Part shown: positions 7,709 through 10,814 of the stretch, one piece after another
Position numbering within the stretch: position 1 is the first letter of the stretch
Layout: each line of letters begins with the position of its first letter
NCBI GenBank assembly: GCA_004557315.1
Contig: SFEH01000073.1
Span: 1 to 10,814 of the forward strand
Length of the DNA: 10,814 nt
Direction of reading: 5' to 3'
Source of the DNA: Bacteroidales bacterium
GTDB taxonomy: Bacteria > Bacteroidota > Bacteroidia > Bacteroidales > UBA3663
Notes under the pieces: generated by a model
Told to the model about the DNA's origin: nothing
Databases searched by the model: none
The model's input: the letters and a program-made list of their open reading frames with translations, nothing else
Program-made: the position numbers and the translations under genes

Positions 7709-8449
7709 TCATTTATAAATAAGGAAAATGGCAGGGACTCGCGGAATCTCGCGGGCAATGACATCGTCGGCAGCATTCTGCGGTATGCGCTTTCGCCATT
7801 CCGACACCGTGCGCGACACGATCTTCTCGTCGGCACATGTGATGTTGGCTGCAAGGCAGATGCGCGTCTGTGGCCGCAAGGTCGCGAGTAGGGTTTGCAT
7901 CATCTTGCCATTGCGATATGGCGTCTCGATGAAAAGCTGCGTCTGGTCTTCGGCATACATGCGCGACTCTAACAGCTTGATACGTGCCGTCTTCTTGTCA
8001 TCGTCAATAGGGAGATAGCCATGGAAAGCGAAGCTCTGTCCGTTGAAGCCCGAGCCCATGACACTCATGATGATGCTCGAAGGGCCAACCAAGGGAACGA
8101 CTTTGATGTTCTTGCGCTGAGCTATCGCCACTACATCTGCTCCCGGATCGGCAATGGCAGGACAGCCAGCCTCGCTGATGATGCCCACAGGATGACCTTG
8201 CCTGACAGGGTCAAGGTAGCGGTCGATATTGTTGCGGTCAGTGTGCTGGTTGAGCTCAAAGATGGTCAGCTCATCGATGTTGATGCTCTGCTCGACTTTC
8301 TTCAGGAAACGGCGTGCCGAACGGATATTCTCGACAATAAAGTGCTTTATGCCGATGATGACCTCACGGTTGTGAGATGGCAGCACCTGCTCTATCGGGG
8401 TGTCGCCGAGGGTCACGGGAATGAGATATACTGCTAATTCGAGTGTCAT
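7709..8449 (-). CDS. RsmI-like SAM-dependent methyltransferase (tetrapyrrole methylase fold)
   Basis: 246 residues with the two-lobed tetrapyrrole-methylase fold of RsmI, the enzyme that 2'-O-methylates C1402 of 16S rRNA. Visible are the N-terminal strand LAVYLIPVTLGD (5-16), the GISEAGCPAIADPG loop (about 89-103, the equivalent of SDAGTP.ISDPG in RsmI), VPLVGPSS (118-125) and SFAFHGYLP (139-147), all SAM- or substrate-pocket motifs. It is shorter than Escherichia coli RsmI (286 residues) and lacks that protein's C-terminal extension. The ELNQHT and SEAGCPAIADPG wording fits a Bacteroidetes RsmI-like paralog that usually coexists with true RsmI, so the target may not be C1402; I leave the symbol blank. 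It is the first gene of the minus-strand block and diverges from the rRNA m5C methyltransferase gene across an 82-base shared control region. Confidence 0.87.
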   Translation of the reverse strand: MTLELAVYLIPVTLGDTPIEQVLPSHNREVIIGIKHFIVENIRSARRFLKKVEQSINIDELTIFELNQHTDRNNIDRYLDPVRQGHPVGIISEAGCPAIADPGADVVAIAQRKNIKVVPLVGPSSIIMSVMGSGFNGQSFAFHGYLPIDDDKKTARIKLLESRMYAEDQTQLFIETPYRNGKMMQTLLATLRPQTRICLAANITCADEKIVSRTVSEWRKRIPQNAADDVIAREIPRVPAIFLIYK

Positions 8450-8450
8450 A

Positions 8451-8477
8451 TTACTAAAATTTGCGCAAATTTAGTAA
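8451..8477. repeat. Near-perfect 27-base palindrome in the divergent promoter region
   Basis: A perfect 16-base palindrome AAATTTGCGCAAATTT (8457-8472) is extended by TTACT (8451-8455) and AGTAA (8473-8477), interrupted only by a single unpaired A at 8456. It starts one base upstream of the RsmI-like ATG and contains that gene's candidate -7 box. A further GCAAATTT half-site lies at 8516-8523, between the plus-strand -7 box and the plus-strand ATG. Possible roles are an operator for a dimeric regulator, or RNA structure in the leader. Confidence 0.6.
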
Positions 8478-8496
8478 AAATATTTGGTAAAGCGAA
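8466..8496 (-). promoter_or_regulatory. Candidate promoter for the RsmI-like gene and downstream block
   Basis: On the minus strand TAAATTTG (8473-8466) is a full match to the -7 box TAnnTTTG. A weak -33 element TTCG (8496-8493) lies 19 bases upstream. The predicted start is near 8460, leaving a leader of only about 10 bases. The -7 box sits inside the palindrome, and the -33 element falls between the two plus-strand promoter boxes, so the opposing promoters interleave. Confidence 0.5.
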
Positions 8497-8514
8497 GAAA
8501 AGGATGTAATTTTG
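8483..8514 (+). promoter_or_regulatory. Bacteroidetes-type promoter for the rRNA m5C methyltransferase gene
   Basis: TTTG (8483-8486), a 20-base spacer and TAATTTTG (8507-8514) match the Bacteroidetes primary-sigma consensus. The predicted start is near 8520, about 12 bases before ATG 8532. Because the -33 box overlaps the in-frame TTG at 8484, this promoter argues against the longer reading of the gene. Confidence 0.65.
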
Positions 8515-8531
8515 AGCAAATTTTTATCAAT

Positions 8532-9893
8532 ATGAATTTACCAGAAGAATTTTTAGATAGTATAAGGAGCGTGATTCCCTCTGAAGAATACGATGCTTTT
8601 GTGAAATCCTTGAGCGAGGACGAGCAGACTACGAGCATCCGAGTGAACGTGTCAAAGATGAACAGCGAGGAGGTTGAAGCTCACTTTGCCAATGCCACAA
8701 AGGTGGGATGGTGCGACGAAGGCCGTTATCTTGACGAGCGTCCACAGTTCACGCTCGACCCTCTGCTCCATGCCGGAGCCTATTACGTTCAGGAGGCTTC
8801 AAGCATGTTCATCACCCATGTCATCCGTCATCTGATAAAGGAGCCAGTGACTTGTCTCGACCTTTGCGCCTCGCCTGGCGGCAAGAGCACGGCTGCCATC
8901 AGCGCCATGCCCGCAGGCAGTCAGATAGTAAGCAACGAGATTGATCGCCGTCGCGCACGCATCCTTGCAGAGAACATCACCAAATGGGGCTTTCCTGATG
9001 CCACAGTGACTTGCAATGCACCAAAGGACTTCAAACCTCTGCGCCACACCTTCGACCTCATCATCACCGATGTGCCTTGTTCGGGCGAAGGCATGTTCCG
9101 CAAGGACGAAGGAGCTGTAGCCGACTGGTCGATGGCGAAGGTCAAAGGCTGTGCCGCCCTTCAGCACGAGATCATCGACGATATCTGGAACTGCCTCAAG
9201 CCAGGCGGTTTGCTAATCTACAGCACATGCACGTTCAATATTGACGAAGATGAGCGCATAGTCGAATATATCTGCGACTCCTTGGGAGGAAAAGCTCTCG
9301 AAGTGCCTGTTGAAGAGACGTGGAACATCCACAAGCCTCTGGTCGGCAACAATCCTTGTTATCGCTTCATGCCTCACTTCACCAAGGGCGAAGGCCTCTT
9401 CATGGCTGTAATCCGCAAGGACGATGATGACATAGTGCCAATGAAGGCAAGGAAGCCACAGATGAACACGATCAAGGTGGAGAAAGACATCAGAAACTGG
9501 GTCACGACCGATGTGGTGCTCGAACAGAACAAAGAAGGTGTGATTTCGGCAATCTCAACGGCACACAAGGAACTGCACGATGCCATAGTGGGCAGCGGAC
9601 TGTTTGTACTGCAGTCGGGTGTCGAACTCGGGATGGTGAAGGGCAAGGACATTATCCCATCACACAATCTGGCTCTCTCGACCATACTCTCCGACAAGGC
9701 TTTTGCAAGATATGAGGTCGATATGCCGACAGCCCTCGATTACCTGCGCCGACAGGCTTTCACCTTGCCAGCCGATGCTCCGAAGGGCTTTGTGATCCCC
9801 ACCTACCGTCAGCATCCACTCGGTTTTGTCAAGAATCTCGGCAACCGCTGCAACAACCTATATCCGCAGGAATGGCGAATAAGGAAAATCTGA
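8532..9893 (+). CDS. rRNA (cytosine-C5) methyltransferase, RsmF/NOL1-NOP2-Sun family
   Basis: 453 residues; transfers methyl from SAM to C5 of cytosine in rRNA through a covalent cysteine intermediate, in the cytoplasm. An N-terminal RNA-binding region (about 1-85) precedes the Rossmann methyltransferase: LCASPGGKST at 111-120 (SAM loop), SNEID at 134-138, DVPCSGEGMFRKD at 180-192 with releasing-type Cys183, and YSTCTFNIDEDE at 230-241 with nucleophile-type Cys233. The C-terminus (about 370-453, with GFVIPTYRQHPLGFVKN) resembles the PUA-like RNA-binding domain of RsmF (YebU). That architecture favours RsmF (16S rRNA C1407 in Escherichia coli) over RsmB, but the exact target in this organism is inferred. 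I chose ATG 8532 over the in-frame TTG at 8484 because the sequence before it is unlike the family and overlaps the promoter. It is transcribed away from the RsmI-like gene, pairing two rRNA-methyltransferase-type genes head to head. Confidence 0.92.
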   Translation: MNLPEEFLDSIRSVIPSEEYDAFVKSLSEDEQTTSIRVNVSKMNSEEVEAHFANATKVGWCDEGRYLDERPQFTLDPLLHAGAYYVQEASSMFITHVIRHLIKEPVTCLDLCASPGGKSTAAISAMPAGSQIVSNEIDRRRARILAENITKWGFPDATVTCNAPKDFKPLRHTFDLIITDVPCSGEGMFRKDEGAVADWSMAKVKGCAALQHEIIDDIWNCLKPGGLLIYSTCTFNIDEDERIVEYICDSLGGKALEVPVEETWNIHKPLVGNNPCYRFMPHFTKGEGLFMAVIRKDDDDIVPMKARKPQMNTIKVEKDIRNWVTTDVVLEQNKEGVISAISTAHKELHDAIVGSGLFVLQSGVELGMVKGKDIIPSHNLALSTILSDKAFARYEVDMPTALDYLRRQAFTLPADAPKGFVIPTYRQHPLGFVKNLGNRCNNLYPQEWRIRKI

Positions 9894-9920
9894 CATGCGC
9901 GAAAACATCATAGATAAAAC

Positions 9921-9965
9921 ATTGCTGCCAACAGTCTGCATATATTTGCAACAGTTGGCAGCAAT
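9921..9965. terminator. Inverted repeat between convergent genes, probable bidirectional terminator
   Basis: A perfect 12-base stem, ATTGCTGCCAAC (9921-9932) with GTTGGCAGCAAT (9954-9965), encloses 21 bases that can form a smaller inner TGCA/TGCA stem (9937-9940 with 9947-9950). It lies 27 bases after the rRNA methyltransferase stop and 4 bases beyond the end of the HA-domain gene, which converges on it. In the minus direction the stem is followed by GTTTTATC, a short U-run; in the plus direction there is no U-run. Best read as a terminator, stronger for the minus-strand transcript. Confidence 0.5.
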
Positions 9966-9969
9966 GATG

Positions 9970-10191
9970 TTAGCCCATGAACGTTATTTGCTGGAAATTT
10001 TTATCTCGGCTTTCAGCGAGAGCTTTGAAGAGCTTGAGCTGCTTCTTCGGCATCTTTCCTTGGTTGATGCGCCTGCGCTGATATTTAGTCCAATTGCTCA
10101 AAGTTGTATTCTTTGGAGCAAAATGTCCATTTTCCTTTACAAAAGCCTTCAGAGCCTTGTAGTTTTCCATCCATTGTTCTTCGCGAGTCAT
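9970..10191 (-). CDS. Small protein consisting of a single helicase-associated (HA) domain
   Basis: A 73-residue, strongly basic protein. Almost all of it matches the helicase-associated domain pattern (PF03457 type): Trp7, NYKALKAFVKENGHF (10-24) with the Gly22-His23 pair, LSNWTKYQRRRINQGKMP (31-48) with Trp34 and the Arg run 39-41, then a leucine-rich helix (QLKLFKALAES). In other proteins this three-helix domain occurs in tandem copies, often attached to helicases, and is thought to bind nucleic acid; here it stands alone. I chose ATG at 10191 because sequence upstream in the same frame is the shadow of rprY. The start lies 7 bases after the rprY stop, so the two are almost certainly co-transcribed, and transcription ends at the inverted repeat 4 bases downstream. 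Its function is unknown; nucleic-acid binding or modulation of RprY-dependent control is inference. Confidence 0.8.
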   Translation of the reverse strand: MTREEQWMENYKALKAFVKENGHFAPKNTTLSNWTKYQRRRINQGKMPKKQLKLFKALAESRDKNFQQITFMG

Positions 10192-10198
10192 AACCTTA

Positions 10199-10814
10199 TC
10201 ATTTAGAAATTGCTTCAATTTCAGGAGCCACGAGCTTGTAGCCCTTGCCGTGGATATTGATGATTTCGATAGAGTTGTCTTCCTTGAGTTTCTTGCGCAA
10301 CTTGGTGATATAGACATCCATAGAGCGTGCATTGAAGTAATTGTCATCAATCCAGATGGTCTTCAGTGCAAAGTTACGTTCGAGGATATCGTTGGCATGT
10401 GAACACAGGAGGTTGAGGAGGTCGCTCTCCTTGGTTGTGAGCTTGTCTGGCTCGCCATTGAGATAAGTGAGGCTCTGCTTCTGCACGTCAAATGTGAAGC
10501 CACCCAACTTATATGCGATGACATCCTTGCCCTTATTGCCCTTTACGCGGCGCAGGATTGCCTCAATACGGAAAAGAAGTTCTTCCATTGAGAAAGGCTT
10601 GGTGATATAATCGTCACCGCCAATCTTGAAGCCTTCGAGAATATCTTCCTTCAACGACTTGGCAGTAAGGAAGATAATAGGAATATCAGAATTGATCGAA
10701 CGGATTTCCTGTGCCATTGTGAAACCATCTTTCTTTGGCATCATAACGTCAAGAATACAGAAGTCATAACGGCCTTTAAGGTAAGCCTTATAACCTGCGT
10801 CTCCATCTCCAAAG
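10199..10814 (-). CDS. rprY: OmpR-family response regulator RprY, C-terminal part (5' end outside window)
   Basis: DNA-binding response regulator of the Bacteroidetes RprX-RprY two-component system. About 205 residues are present and the start is beyond the right edge; by comparison with family members roughly 30-35 N-terminal residues, including the acidic pocket, are missing. The visible receiver part has the phospho-acceptor motif CILDVMMPKKDGF, the switch threonine in IIFLTAKSLKEDI and the conserved lysine in DDYITKPFSMEEL. The OmpR-type winged helix follows, with LTTKESDLLNLL, a recognition-helix region SMDVYITKLRKKLKED and the wing motif IHGKGYKL. The block FALKTIWIDDNYFNARSMDV is highly characteristic of RprY. 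The reading frame is open upstream of the first ATG inside the window, so that ATG (10744) is internal. RprX, the usual partner kinase, is not in view. It is followed after 7 bases by the HA-domain gene. Confidence 0.9.
   Translation of the reverse strand, partial: FGDGDAGYKAYLKGRYDFCILDVMMPKKDGFTMAQEIRSINSDIPIIFLTAKSLKEDILEGFKIGGDDYITKPFSMEELLFRIEAILRRVKGNKGKDVIAYKLGGFTFDVQKQSLTYLNGEPDKLTTKESDLLNLLCSHANDILERNFALKTIWIDDNYFNARSMDVYITKLRKKLKEDNSIEIINIHGKGYKLVAPEIEAISK

Noticed and set aside
8484..8531. Upstream TTG start for the rRNA methyltransferase gene (16 extra residues)
   Set aside because: The extra residues are unlike the family, the TTG overlaps the -33 promoter box, and ATG 8532 lies at the expected distance from the -7 box.
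9904..9971. Flanking AACATC (9904-9909) and GATGTT (9966-9971) as outer arms of a larger element or attachment site
   Set aside because: The left arm is 11 bases from the stem and the right arm touches it; there is no coding content or target duplication to suggest a mobile element.
9895..10206. Plus-strand frame of 103 codons after the methyltransferase gene
   Set aside because: It runs through the inverted repeat and antisense to the HA-domain gene, and shows no recognisable domain.
10192..10350. N-terminal extension of the HA-domain protein into rprY
   Set aside because: This stretch encodes the conserved RprY winged helix in another frame; the extension has no similarity to HA domains and ATG 10191 is correctly placed after the rprY stop.
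1..10814. CRISPR arrays, transposons, tRNA genes, phage or defence genes
   Set aside because: No spaced direct repeats, transposase motifs, cloverleaf sequences or defence-type domains were seen. The lone AAA_14 ATPase is not sufficient evidence for a defence system.

Overview
The window looks like core chromosome from a member of the Bacteroidales, most likely Prevotellaceae. Four observations support this. The partial response regulator matches RprY, which is characteristic of Bacteroidetes. The AAA ATPase is a Bacteroidetes-expanded type ending in the ...NVIPLWLFGFLY-like tail. One gene fuses a HIT-like DUF4922 domain to a SpoIID domain, an arrangement I know only from Bacteroidetes. Several intergenic regions carry the Bacteroidetes primary-sigma promoter (-33 TTTG, 19-20 bases, -7 TAnnTTTG). 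I saw no mobile element, CRISPR array, tRNA or rRNA.

Layout, left to right. (1) Positions 1-1009, minus strand: N-terminal third of pyruvate:ferredoxin (flavodoxin) oxidoreductase, running off the left edge. (2) 1057-2241, minus: AAA_14/DUF4143-type ATPase with its own well-formed promoter, an unusual GTG start and an in-frame ATG-to-stop mini-ORF just upstream. (3) 2399-8449, minus: a tightly packed five-gene block, transcribed in the order RsmI-like methyltransferase, WalJ/YycJ-like metallo-beta-lactamase hydrolase, two-domain family 2 glycosyltransferase, DUF4922-SpoIID fusion, miaA. Gaps are 39, 31, -4 and 6 bases, so this is probably one operon. (4) 8450-8531: a short divergent control region holding promoters for both directions and a near-perfect 27-base palindrome. 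(5) 8532-9893, plus: RsmF/NOL1-NOP2-Sun type rRNA m5C methyltransferase. (6) 9921-9965: a strong inverted repeat between convergent genes, probably a terminator. (7) 9970-10191, minus: a 73-residue protein made of one helicase-associated (HA) domain, 7 bases downstream of (8) rprY, whose start lies beyond the right edge.

Functionally, the block mixes RNA-modification genes (RsmI-like, MiaA and the divergent RsmF) with a translationally coupled pair of glycan-related genes (glycosyltransferase and HIT-SpoIID fusion) and a WalJ-like hydrolase. The most unusual item is the fusion. It joins a nucleotide/sugar-phosphate-type HIT domain to a peptidoglycan lytic transglycosylase-type SpoIID domain, has no visible signal peptide, and its start codon overlaps the stop of the glycosyltransferase. 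I read the pair as a possible, poorly described cytoplasmic glycan-handling module; that function is inference.
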